Shown: one piece after another, positions 10,969-19,010 of the stretch
Numbering within the stretch: position 1 is the stretch's first letter
How the letters are laid out: each line of letters starts with the position of its first letter
Source: Silicimonas sp.
GTDB lineage: Bacteria; Pseudomonadota; Alphaproteobacteria; Rhodobacterales; Rhodobacteraceae
Direction: 5' to 3'
DNA length: 64,000 nucleotides
NCBI GenBank assembly: GCA_022826205.1
Contig: JAJDVJ010000024.1
Coordinates: forward strand, 1-64,000
Made by a program: the position numbers and the translations under genes
Notes under the pieces: model-generated
Told to the model about the DNA's origin: nothing
The model's input: the letters and a program-made list of their open reading frames with translations, nothing else
Database searches by the model: none

Positions 10969-10999
10969 TATCTCAAAAACATGGGTATTTTCTGAGATA
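10969..10999. promoter_or_regulatory. Putative operator 1 for fic (inverted repeat)
   Basis: TATCTCA at 10969-10975 and its exact complement TGAGATA at 10993-10999 form a 31-base palindrome with a 17-base spacer (7-17-7). The flanking A and T runs extend the symmetry. The same geometry recurs 71 bases downstream at the fic start codon, which argues for a dimeric repressor site. The binding protein is not shown; the C-terminal winged helix of Fic itself is a candidate. Confidence 0.6.
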
Positions 11000-11022
11000 G
11001 TGATTGCGCCCTACCTGGAATT

Positions 11023-11029
11023 TGAGATA
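11023..11029. promoter_or_regulatory. Single TGAGATA half-site between the two fic operators
   Basis: An additional exact TGAGATA box lies 30 bases after the right half of operator 1 and 41 bases before the right half of operator 2. These spacings are close to three and four helical turns. It is flanked by AATT and lacks an obvious partner. It may be a half-site that helps cooperative binding. Confidence 0.45.
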
Positions 11030-11039
11030 AGCCTTTCCA

Positions 11040-11070
11040 TATCTAAGAAACTCAGGCACTTTTTGAGATA
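11040..11070. promoter_or_regulatory. Putative operator 2, overlapping the fic start codon
   Basis: TATCTAA at 11040-11046 and TGAGATA at 11064-11070 again form a 31-base 7-17-7 inverted repeat, with one mismatch. The last base of the right half is the A of the fic ATG (11070-11072). The TGA at 11064-11066 is also an in-frame stop that fixes this ATG as the earliest possible start. A protein bound here would cover the translation start and any ribosome site, since no good Shine-Dalgarno sequence is visible. Confidence 0.6.
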
Positions 11071-12206
11071 TGAACATCGCGGACTTCACATCGGGCCAGC
11101 CCGAGGACAGGTATCAGTACAAGGCCTTCCTGCCAGAGTGCATCTGCCACGAATGGGTTATCGCCGACCCGGAACTGTCAGAGCTTCTGGGCCGCGCCGA
11201 TCGTGCGCTTGGAGAACTGAACGCTTTTGCCCAACTGATCCCGGACATCGAGTTCTTCATCCGCATGTATGTGGCCAAGGAAGCCACGCAATCGAGCCGG
11301 ATCGAGGGTACGCAGACCAACATCGAGGACGCGTTCAAGGATGCCGATGATCTGAATCCTGAAGAGCGCGACGATTGGGCGGAGGTACAGAACTACATCA
11401 AGGCAATCAATTTCGCGATTGAAGCGCTTGGGGAGTTGCCCCTGTCCAATCGCCTGTTGCGCCAAGCCCACGAAATCCTGATGTCCGGTGTTCGAGGTGA
11501 ACATAAGCAGCCGGGGCAGTTCCGCAAAAGCCAGAACTGGATCGGCGTGAGCCTCAAGAACGCAGTCTTCATTCCGCCACACCACGATCATGTGCCGGAC
11601 CTGATGAGCGATCTGGAGGCATTCCTGCATGCCGATAACATCCATGCGCACCCTTTGGTGCGCATCGCGATCGGGCACTACCAGTTCGAAACGATCCACC
11701 CGTTTCTGGACGGCAACGGACGTTTGGGGCGCTTGATGATATCGCTCTATCTGGCGTCCGAGGGACTGTTGGCAAAGCCCGCGCTGTATCTTTCGGACTA
11801 TTTCGAGCGCAACAAGACGGCATATGTCGATCACTTGATGGCGGTCCGGCAAGGCAATCATCTCCGCGAATGGCTGATCTTCTTCCTGCACGGCGTGGAG
11901 GAAACCGCGCGCGCTTCTGCGAATGTGTTCCGCGGCATCCTCGCCATCAAGGAGCGGATCGAGAGCAACGTACTGCCGCGCTTCAGCATTCGACGTCAGG
12001 AAAACGCGCAGGCGCTGATGCGCCGCCTTTATGCGCGTCCCGTGGTGAACGTAAACGAGGCGGCCCGGATCATTGAGGCAACGACGAACACGGCCAATGC
12101 CCTGATCATGGAAATGGTTACCCATGGTGTCCTGGTCGAAATCACCGGCGGACGCCGGAACCGGTTGTTTGTCTTCGACGAATATATAGCGCTCTTCAGG
12201 AGCTGA
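11070..12206 (+). CDS. Fic family protein with N-terminal inhibitory motif and C-terminal winged helix
   Basis: A 378-residue Fic protein, a family that usually transfers AMP from ATP to a hydroxyl side chain of a target protein. The catalytic motif HPFLDGNGRLGR is intact (His near residue 210). The N-terminal inhibitory helix motif SSRIEG (about 75-80) fits the S/T-x-x-x-E-G/N pattern of class II self-inhibited enzymes. Residues from about 310 form a winged-helix-like domain (NVNEAARIIEATTNTANALI), as in the COG3177 group. The gene stands alone behind an operator array, without an antitoxin partner. The target protein is unknown. Confidence 0.9.
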   Translation: MNIADFTSGQPEDRYQYKAFLPECICHEWVIADPELSELLGRADRALGELNAFAQLIPDIEFFIRMYVAKEATQSSRIEGTQTNIEDAFKDADDLNPEERDDWAEVQNYIKAINFAIEALGELPLSNRLLRQAHEILMSGVRGEHKQPGQFRKSQNWIGVSLKNAVFIPPHHDHVPDLMSDLEAFLHADNIHAHPLVRIAIGHYQFETIHPFLDGNGRLGRLMISLYLASEGLLAKPALYLSDYFERNKTAYVDHLMAVRQGNHLREWLIFFLHGVEETARASANVFRGILAIKERIESNVLPRFSIRRQENAQALMRRLYARPVVNVNEAARIIEATTNTANALIMEMVTHGVLVEITGGRRNRLFVFDEYIALFRS

Positions 12207-12408
12207 GAGTTCCCCACCCAAGAGCATTCGTGTTTGATATCGATGCCCGAACTGATCAGTTGGCGGTTGAGGAGCTTCATGTCGAGACTGTGCCAAATTG
12301 CCGTGGTTGCCACCTTTCGTTTCCCTCGACGCATCAGCGAAGAGCCGTCAATCTCAATTGGAGTCGTCCGGCTCAGGTGCCGTGCGAAGTCTGCGACGTT
12401 GCTCGTCT

Positions 12409-13932
12409 TCACTCGTCTTTCTTTGCGTCGTTACCGGCGGCCTCGTCGAAGGAAACGCCCATCTGGTCGCCGACCTTTTTCAGAAGCGGCAACTGGACCG
12501 CCATTTCCATGATGGCGTCCATTGCCGAGGCCACGGGAGTTCGCGAAGCGCCTTCGCCGCCCTGGCTGCCGAGGCCTGTCACGTGATTGACGTTGATCGA
12601 ATTGATTTTCTCAGCGGGTTTGACCATTTCGCCAACGATCTTGGGCATTGCTTCGAGCCGCGCCTTTTCGAGTTCCATGGCCACAAGCGCGTCGGTGCGG
12701 GCGTTCTCCGCCTCTATCCGTGCGCGATCAGCCTCCGCCTCGGCAAGCTTGACGGCCTTCTCGGCCTCAGCCGCCTCGCGTCGGGCGGCTGCCTTGTCCT
12801 TGGCGGTGGCCTTGTCGCTCTCGGCCTCGATTGCCGCCCTTGACGCGGCGGTCGTGGCCTCTGCCTCGGCGGCAACGCGTGCAAGTTCCGCACGGCGTTC
12901 TGCATCTGCCAGTGCTCGGACGGTTTCCACAGCCTCAGCGGCTTTCACGGCGTCGGCCCGGGCGGCGTCCGCTTCCATCTGTGCGCGGCTTTCTTCCTGG
13001 CTCTTGGCGGCTATCGCAATCTGGCGGTCTTGCTCGGCAATGGTCAGCGCCTGTTCGCGCTCCACCTCCGCGGCCTGAATGCCGCGCTCCATCTCGATCT
13101 TGGCCTCGGTTGCCGCCCGCTCGCTGTCGGCCTTGCGCCTGGCGACCTCGGCAATCTGGGCGGCAGCAAGCGTTTCGATTTCCTGCTGCTGGGCAATTTC
13201 CGCCCGGCGCTCCTCGAGATCGATCTCCAGGCGCTTGCGTGAAGCCTCCATGGCCGCGCGGCGCACGGACACCTCGCTGTCCGCATCGATTTCCGCTCGC
13301 TCCTTCTTCGACTTTGCAATCACTTCCGCCAGTTTGCGCATGCCAACCGCGTTGAAGGCATTGTTTTCGTCGAGTGCCGAGAACGGCGTCTGGTCAAGCC
13401 CGGTCAGCGAAACGCTGTCGAGCTGAAGGCCGTAGCGCGAAAGGGTGCCTTTCAGCATTTCACGCACGTCCGCCACAAACTGCGCGCGATTTTCGTGCAA
13501 ATCATCCATCGTCATGCGCGCCGCCACCGACCGCAGCGCATCGACCAGCATCCCGTCGATCAGGTTGCGCAGCTCGTCGCGTTGGAACGTCCGTTTGCCG
13601 AGAGTCTGTGCCGCGCGCGTGATCGCCTCTGCTTCCGGCATGACCGAGACGTAGAATTCCGCCCCCACATCCACGCGCAGCCGGTCCTGCGTGATGAGCG
13701 AGGACTCCCCGCGCCGATCAACGTCCAGCCGGAGCGTCTGCATGTTCACCGGGCTGATTTCGTGGAAATAGGGGATTGCCAGCACCCCGCCGTCGATCAC
13801 TACGCGTCGCCCGCCAATGCCGGTGCGCAAGAGCGAGACCTCTGTCGTGGCACGTTTGTACCACCACGCCGCCAATGCGATGACGACTCCAAGAACGACG
13901 ACTACGAGAATGATCCAGCCTACCGTGCCCAT
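12409..13932 (-). CDS. Flotillin-like SPFH/Band 7 membrane protein
   Basis: A 507-residue protein with one N-terminal membrane helix (about residues 3-25), an SPFH domain to about 190, and a long Ala/Glu-rich coiled coil from roughly 200 to 430. It ends in a flotillin-like tail (EKINSINVNHVTG). Such proteins form large oligomers at detergent-resistant membrane domains. The ATG at 13932 is preceded by a GAGGAGAAG ribosome site. It begins 13 bases after the SDR gene stop and is probably the last gene of the transporter-dehydrogenase operon. Confidence 0.85.
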   Translation of the reverse strand: MGTVGWIILVVVVLGVVIALAAWWYKRATTEVSLLRTGIGGRRVVIDGGVLAIPYFHEISPVNMQTLRLDVDRRGESSLITQDRLRVDVGAEFYVSVMPEAEAITRAAQTLGKRTFQRDELRNLIDGMLVDALRSVAARMTMDDLHENRAQFVADVREMLKGTLSRYGLQLDSVSLTGLDQTPFSALDENNAFNAVGMRKLAEVIAKSKKERAEIDADSEVSVRRAAMEASRKRLEIDLEERRAEIAQQQEIETLAAAQIAEVARRKADSERAATEAKIEMERGIQAAEVEREQALTIAEQDRQIAIAAKSQEESRAQMEADAARADAVKAAEAVETVRALADAERRAELARVAAEAEATTAASRAAIEAESDKATAKDKAAARREAAEAEKAVKLAEAEADRARIEAENARTDALVAMELEKARLEAMPKIVGEMVKPAEKINSINVNHVTGLGSQGGEGASRTPVASAMDAIMEMAVQLPLLKKVGDQMGVSFDEAAGNDAKKDE

Positions 13933-13945
13933 CTTCTCTTCTCCT

Positions 13946-14734
13946 CTATAGACCGTGCATGCCGCACAGGATGTTGGACGACATGCCCCCATCTGCAGGA
14001 ATGTTCGTGCCCCGGATCCAGGCCGATACGTCGGACAGCAAGAACATTATTACCGGCGCGATGTCTTCAGGCCTGCCAGGCCGATCCATGATCTTTCGGT
14101 CCTCTGCGGCCCGCGCCCCAAGCGTTTGCAGAAAGTCCCCCAGAATCGGAGTTTCGACCGGACCTGGGCTGACAGAATTCATGCGTATACCGCGATCACG
14201 CCAGGTCCAGCGGTTCTGCATCGTCCAGACGATCAGCGCCTCCTTGGAAAAGAAGTAGCTGCGCCCGCCCTCGCTTGACACTCTCCAGCGTCCGATGAAG
14301 TCGTCCACGTTTTGAAAGCCCAGCGTGTCGGATGCCTTGATTGCATCGACCGCGTCCGGCCATCTTGTTCCGGCCAAAGAGGCGACATTCACGATGCTGG
14401 CGCCATTGTTGAGTTTAGGGATCAGCCTGAACGTCAGGTGCTTCAGCCCGATCAAGTTCACTTTCAGCAACAATCCTGCATCTTTCGTTGGCGGCAGGCC
14501 TGCATTGTTCACCAGGCCGTCGATCCCGTCAGGCAGCACGTCCACCAGCGCGTCGATCGTTGCCTCGTCCGACAGGTCGGCGCGGTAAAACTCTTCCACG
14601 TGATCGAAGTTCTTGTTGAGGTCCACGCCCAGAACTTCCGCCCCTTGTTTGGACAGGACGCGCGCAGTCTCCCAGCCGATGCCGGACGACGAGCCGGTGA
14701 CGAGGATGCGCTTGCCTTTGACAAGGTCTCTCAT
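13946..14734 (-). CDS. Short-chain dehydrogenase similar to coniferyl-alcohol dehydrogenase
   Basis: A 262-residue SDR with the NAD-binding TGSSSGIG motif (about residues 13-20), NNAG, and the catalytic YFFSK (Y-x-x-x-K) motif. The run SKEALIVWTMQ and the ending SPGPVETPIL...NIPADGG closely resemble, from memory, CalA of Pseudomonas, which oxidises coniferyl alcohol; 3-alpha-hydroxysteroid dehydrogenases are relatives. It lies just after the aldehyde dehydrogenase gene (three bases between), so alcohol and aldehyde oxidation are probably successive steps. The actual alcohol is not determined. Confidence 0.85.
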   Translation of the reverse strand: MRDLVKGKRILVTGSSSGIGWETARVLSKQGAEVLGVDLNKNFDHVEEFYRADLSDEATIDALVDVLPDGIDGLVNNAGLPPTKDAGLLLKVNLIGLKHLTFRLIPKLNNGASIVNVASLAGTRWPDAVDAIKASDTLGFQNVDDFIGRWRVSSEGGRSYFFSKEALIVWTMQNRWTWRDRGIRMNSVSPGPVETPILGDFLQTLGARAAEDRKIMDRPGRPEDIAPVIMFLLSDVSAWIRGTNIPADGGMSSNILCGMHGL

Positions 14735-14737
14735 GGC

Positions 14738-16213
14738 CTAAAACGCCGGCGGGTAGGGCCGGCCACCTTTGTCGATCGTGATCCAGCGGGTTTCCATGAA
14801 CGTTTCCATCGCCCATTTTCCCCCGTGGCGTCCGACACCGCTGGCCTTGGTGCCGCCAAAGGGCGCGTGGCATTCATCGTTGATGGATGAACAGTTGACA
14901 TGGGCCATGCCGGTTTCCAGCTGTCGGGCAATGGTCATGGCCCGATCTTCGTTGCGCGAGATGATCCCGGCCGACAGCCCGTATTCAGTGTCGTTGGACA
15001 TGGCGATCGCCTCCGCGTCCGTGCGGAACGGCACGACGACCGCGAGCGGGCCGAAGGTTTCCTCGTTCCAGACGTCCATTTGCGGCGTTACATCCGTCAG
15101 GATCGTCGGCTCCACAAACCGCCCGTTCACTTTGCCGCCCAACGCCACATTCGCGCCCTTCGCCACGGCGTCGTCGATCTGCGCGGCAACGCGGGCGACC
15201 TGCCGGTCGTTGATCAGCGGGCCGATCGTGACGGACTTGTCGGCCACATTCCCGGTCCTCAGCTTGGCGCTGCGAGCGACGAATTTCTGGAGGAATTCGG
15301 CGTAGACGCCTTCTTGGACGAGCACCTTTTCAACACTCATGCAGATCTGGCCCTGGTGCATGAACGATCCAAAGCTTGCCGACGACGTTGCCCGCTCCAT
15401 GTCCGCGTCTTCGAGCACGATCAGGCTGTCCTTGCCGCCAAGCTCGATGCAGCACTTCTTGAGATGTGCCCCGCACTTTGCCGCGATCATGCGGCCGACG
15501 GCAGTGGAGCCGGTGAACGAAATCCCTTTCACCGCCGGGTTGTCGATCAGTTCGTCACCCACGGCAGGCGTGCTGTCACGTGACGCGGTGATGACGTTGA
15601 AGACGCCTGGAGGCACGCCTGCCTCCTCCAGCACCTCGGCAAAGATCAGGCCGCCTGCGTAGGGAGTTTCCTCGGACGGTTTCAGCACGATGGTGTTGCC
15701 TGCGCCAAGCGCAAAGGCAATGCCGCGCGACGTCAGGATGCCTGGCACGTTCCACGGGCTGATGACGCCAATCACGCCCATGGGCACCTTCACGGCGGTG
15801 GACACCTTTCCGTGGTGAGAGGGCAGGACCTCCCCGATAGCGGCGTAACAGAGCGCACCCGCCGCGCGAAAGGTCTCGGCCACGTGGCCTGCTTCGAACA
15901 CTCCCTTGCCGTAGTGACCGCCCCCTTCGTGCTGAACTGCCGCCACAAAATCGGGAACGCGTCCTTCCCAAACGTCGGCGATTCTCGAAAGCAGGTGCGC
16001 ACGGTCCTGAAACGGCCGGTTGGACCATTCGTGAAAGGCAGCCTGAGCGGCCTCAATCGCGGCGCGGGTCTCTGCCACGCCGGCGTCGGGCACGCGTGCC
16101 CAGACGCTTCCGTCCGAGGGGTTGAGGTCGTCGAACTGCCCAGCGGTCTGTTGCCACTGGCCGTTGATGTAGAGGCCCTTGATGTCTGGGGCGGCATTTG
16201 CCTGGTCGAGCAT
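14738..16213 (-). CDS. NAD(P)-dependent aldehyde dehydrogenase, benzaldehyde/vanillin type
   Basis: A 491-residue aldehyde dehydrogenase. The catalytic cysteine lies in FMHQGQICMS and the general-base glutamate in CIELGGKDS; SFTGSTAVG forms the cofactor loop. The HQGQICMS context is typical of aromatic-aldehyde dehydrogenases (vanillin, benzaldehyde, coniferyl aldehyde) rather than of betaine or succinate semialdehyde enzymes. The ATG at 16213 is one base downstream of the livF stop, with the ribosome site inside the end of livF, so translation is coupled to the transporter. Substrate identity is inferred from family resemblance and operon context. Confidence 0.88.
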   Translation of the reverse strand: MLDQANAAPDIKGLYINGQWQQTAGQFDDLNPSDGSVWARVPDAGVAETRAAIEAAQAAFHEWSNRPFQDRAHLLSRIADVWEGRVPDFVAAVQHEGGGHYGKGVFEAGHVAETFRAAGALCYAAIGEVLPSHHGKVSTAVKVPMGVIGVISPWNVPGILTSRGIAFALGAGNTIVLKPSEETPYAGGLIFAEVLEEAGVPPGVFNVITASRDSTPAVGDELIDNPAVKGISFTGSTAVGRMIAAKCGAHLKKCCIELGGKDSLIVLEDADMERATSSASFGSFMHQGQICMSVEKVLVQEGVYAEFLQKFVARSAKLRTGNVADKSVTIGPLINDRQVARVAAQIDDAVAKGANVALGGKVNGRFVEPTILTDVTPQMDVWNEETFGPLAVVVPFRTDAEAIAMSNDTEYGLSAGIISRNEDRAMTIARQLETGMAHVNCSSINDECHAPFGGTKASGVGRHGGKWAMETFMETRWITIDKGGRPYPPAF

Positions 16214-16214
16214 G

Positions 16215-17351
16215 TCATTCCCTCTCAAATTCGCCTGATGGGCGGCGGCGATAGACCTCCACCCGCGGGCGTCGGTATACCTCTATCACGGGCGGGCGGG
16301 CGGTCTGTTGCGGGTTAGGTGCCTGCTTCCCTGCAAGCGCAGGTCTTGCGGCGTGTGTCGGGCGGCTTCGAGCGGCTTTCGCGGCTTTTTCTATGTCATT
16401 CATCACGACCGTCAGCCGATCGCTTGCCAGCCGGTCGGCGGCGACGCTTACGTCAGCAGGAGCTTGGCTGGGTGCACTTGCGGATAGACGCGCGGCATTC
16501 GCCACCAAGTCGGTGATCGACAGCCCTGCCTGCTGGTCTGCGCTGCGTTGCGGCTGCGCGCGCGCGGAAATTGCAGGTGCGCTAGGTATATGTGCAAGTG
16601 CAGCTTCAGGTGCGGAAGTTGCCGGCGCTGGCGACCTTTCTCCGCCAGCACCGAGGTATGCCTTTTGCACGGCGGGGTCGCCTGCGAGCCGGGCCGCCGT
16701 GTCCTCATGGGTGATCCGGGTGTTTTCCAACAGGTATCCTCGATCCGCGATCGCCAGGCTCTGCTTGGCGTTTTGTTCGACAAGCAGCACGCCGATGCCG
16801 AGCGACTTCACTTGGGCAAGGTTCTGGAACAGCTCCTTGCACAGCAGAGGCGAAAGGCCGAGCGATGGCTCGTCAAGCATCAGGATTTCTGGTGCCGACA
16901 TCATCGCGCGCCCGATCGCCAGCATTTGCTGTTCGCCGCCCGACATAGTTCGCGCGACCTGGCCCTGACGTTCCTGCAGCGTCGGGAAGAGTTCGAGCAC
17001 GCGGTCAAGGTTCTCCCGTTCGCTTTCCCGGGCACGGGCAGGATAGGCTCCCAGCAAGAGGTTTTCCTTCACTGACAGATCGCCGAAGATCCCGCGCCCC
17101 TCGGGCACGAGAACCACACCCTTCTCGACGATTTCGTCCGGGCTCAGCCTAGTCAGCGCGTCGGCCCCCAGCCGGACTTCGCCAGAAACCTTGCCCTCGC
17201 AGATCCCGGCTATCGCGCGCAGGAGCGTCGACTTGCCGGCACCGTTTGCACCGAGGATCACCACGATCTCGCCCGGTGCAATCGAAAGCGACACTTCGTT
17301 CAAGGACGGGTGCTGGCCGTAGGCGGCGGAAAGGCCCTTCACCTCAAGCAT
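16215..17351 (-). CDS. livF: Branched-chain-type ABC transporter ATPase LivF with C-terminal extension
   Basis: The first 235 residues are a complete LivF ATPase: Walker A GANGAGKS (34-41), signature MSGGEQQ (about 136-142), Walker B ILMLDEP (about 156-162). LivF proteins normally end near residue 235. This one continues for about 140 more residues, rich in Ala, Pro, Ser and Gln, and ends with a twin motif VIEVYRRPRVEVYRRR. The tail has no recognised domain and looks disordered except for a helical stretch near 310-345. It overlaps livG by eight bases. Confidence 0.88.
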   Translation of the reverse strand: MLEVKGLSAAYGQHPSLNEVSLSIAPGEIVVILGANGAGKSTLLRAIAGICEGKVSGEVRLGADALTRLSPDEIVEKGVVLVPEGRGIFGDLSVKENLLLGAYPARARESERENLDRVLELFPTLQERQGQVARTMSGGEQQMLAIGRAMMSAPEILMLDEPSLGLSPLLCKELFQNLAQVKSLGIGVLLVEQNAKQSLAIADRGYLLENTRITHEDTAARLAGDPAVQKAYLGAGGERSPAPATSAPEAALAHIPSAPAISARAQPQRSADQQAGLSITDLVANAARLSASAPSQAPADVSVAADRLASDRLTVVMNDIEKAAKAARSRPTHAARPALAGKQAPNPQQTARPPVIEVYRRPRVEVYRRRPSGEFERE

Positions 17352-18081
17352 CGTCGTCCCCCAGGTAGGCGCGGATGACGTCCTGGTCGCTGAGCACTTC
17401 ATCCGGGCTGCCTTCGGCAATCTTGGTGCCTGACGACATCACGACGCAGCGATCGCAGAGCGAACGGATCGCGTCCATCACGTGTTCGACCACGACAACG
17501 GTACGGCCCTCTTCACGCAAGGCGTGGATCAACTCAATTCCGGTTTCCAATTCGGTCGGGTTCAACCCTGCCAGCCATTCGTCAAGCAGCAGCACCTGTG
17601 GTTCCCCGGCGAGCGTACGGGCGAGTTCCACCCGCTTTTGGTCGATGTAAGTGAGTGACGAAATTCGCACATGGCTCATCGCGTCCATGCCCACGCGGTC
17701 GAGAAGGTCATGGGCGAAATCCTCCGCCTCGCGGCCCCATCGGCGACGGTGGCCGTAGACGGCACCGGCGATCACGTTTTCCAGAACCGTCAGGCCTGGC
17801 AAAAGTCGCACCAACTGGAACGTGCGGCCCACGCCTTCACGCGCGATTTTCTGTGCCGGCAAGTCAGAGATGTTGCGTCCTCGCATCGAAATCCGGCCCT
17901 CGGTCGGCTTCAACGCGCCGGAAATCATGTTCAGGACCGTGGTCTTGCCGGAGCCGTTGGGGCCGATGACGCCCACCATCTGATGCTCCGCCACATCGAA
18001 GGACATGTTGGACACCGCGACCAGCCCGCCGAAGCGTTTGGTCACGCCTTTCACGGACAGGACTGCACCTGACTGCCTCAC
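17344..18081 (-). CDS. livG: Branched-chain-type ABC transporter ATPase LivG
   Basis: A 245-residue ATPase with Walker A GPNGSGKT (40-47) and Walker B VLLLDE (163-168). The ABC signature is unusual: LTYIDQKRVELAR replaces the common LSYGxQRxLEIAR. I place the start at a GTG (18079-18081) that overlaps the livM stop as GTGA. This avoids an open frame that runs far into livM but has no LivG similarity. Together with LivF it powers the LivHM permease. Confidence 0.88.
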   Translation of the reverse strand: MRQSGAVLSVKGVTKRFGGLVAVSNMSFDVAEHQMVGVIGPNGSGKTTVLNMISGALKPTEGRISMRGRNISDLPAQKIAREGVGRTFQLVRLLPGLTVLENVIAGAVYGHRRRWGREAEDFAHDLLDRVGMDAMSHVRISSLTYIDQKRVELARTLAGEPQVLLLDEWLAGLNPTELETGIELIHALREEGRTVVVVEHVMDAIRSLCDRCVVMSSGTKIAEGSPDEVLSDQDVIRAYLGDDDA

Positions 18082-19010
18082 GTCCGCCCCCTGATCCGCG
18101 CGTGCAACTCTCCGATCCGCCCGACGACGCCGTTGGGCAGGACGTAGACAATCAGCAGGAAGCAGACGCCGAGAAAAAGCGTCGACTGGTTGGGGAACTG
18201 GATCGCGACCCACTCCCAGATGATCGTGAAGGGGATCACGCCTACCAGCGGCCCCCAGAGCCTGCCGGACCCGCCCAGGAGCGCCATGATGACGACGAGG
18301 AAGCTCAGCTGGGGGGAGAAGACCTGGTTCGGCTCGATGTAGCTCCACCTCGGCGCGATCAGGGCGCCGACGAGGGCAGCGAAGAAGCCGGTGGTGGTGA
18401 ACAGGATGACCTTGGCCGTCGCGGTGTTGATGCCCACGTGGCGGGCGACGGTTTCGTCGCCGCCGATAATGCGAAGCGCAAATCCGATGCGGGATCGGCT
18501 GACCCACCAGCCGAGCAGGTAAACCACTGCAGCGACAGCCAGCAGCATCCAGAAGATGTGGTGGTCGCGCAGGTCCGTCAGCACGTAGAGACCGCGGCTG
18601 CCCAGGAAGTTGTTCTGAACCCAGCTGACGACATTGCGGATCATCTCCGCCAGGCCGAGAGTGAAGATCACGAAGTAGACGCCCGACAGGCGCAGGGTGG
18701 CGAAGCCGATCAGTGCTGCGAGGATCGCACCGACAATTGGAGAAACTGCGGCCATGAGCCAGAAGGGCTGGGCATAGTCGCTCATCCCCGTGCCGACGAT
18801 GTATCCACCCACTCCGAAGAATGCGCCCGTGGCGAGCGAGATGTAATGCGTCGGTCCGGAAAACAGTGCCCAGGACGTGGCCAGGGCCACATACATCATT
18901 GCCGTCACGCCAATGGACAGCCAGTAGCCGTTTGCCCCCAGCGGAAAGAGCGCTGCAAGCGCCACGAGAATGGCTGCGCACACAAGCTCTGTCCAGCTTG
19001 CGGACTTCAT
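18078..19010 (-). CDS. livM: Branched-chain-type ABC transporter permease LivM
   Basis: A 310-residue polytopic permease with about nine hydrophobic segments. It has the family features FSGPTHYISLATGAFFGVGGY near residue 50 and GGSGRLWGPLVG near 250. The ATG at 19010 overlaps the livH stop as ATGA, so translation is coupled. It forms the membrane channel with LivH. Confidence 0.92.
   Translation of the reverse strand: MKSASWTELVCAAILVALAALFPLGANGYWLSIGVTAMMYVALATSWALFSGPTHYISLATGAFFGVGGYIVGTGMSDYAQPFWLMAAVSPIVGAILAALIGFATLRLSGVYFVIFTLGLAEMIRNVVSWVQNNFLGSRGLYVLTDLRDHHIFWMLLAVAAVVYLLGWWVSRSRIGFALRIIGGDETVARHVGINTATAKVILFTTTGFFAALVGALIAPRWSYIEPNQVFSPQLSFLVVIMALLGGSGRLWGPLVGVIPFTIIWEWVAIQFPNQSTLFLGVCFLLIVYVLPNGVVGRIGELHARIRGRT

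Noticed and set aside
12029-12412. A minus-strand frame after fic (MKTSNVADFARHL...)
   Set aside because: More than half overlaps the fic 3' end on the other strand, it has no family match, and the non-overlapping part is only about 200 bases.
18082-18981. A longer LivG of 545 residues
   Set aside because: The extra N-terminal part reads through livM in another frame without any LivG similarity; the GTG overlapping the livM stop gives the normal length.
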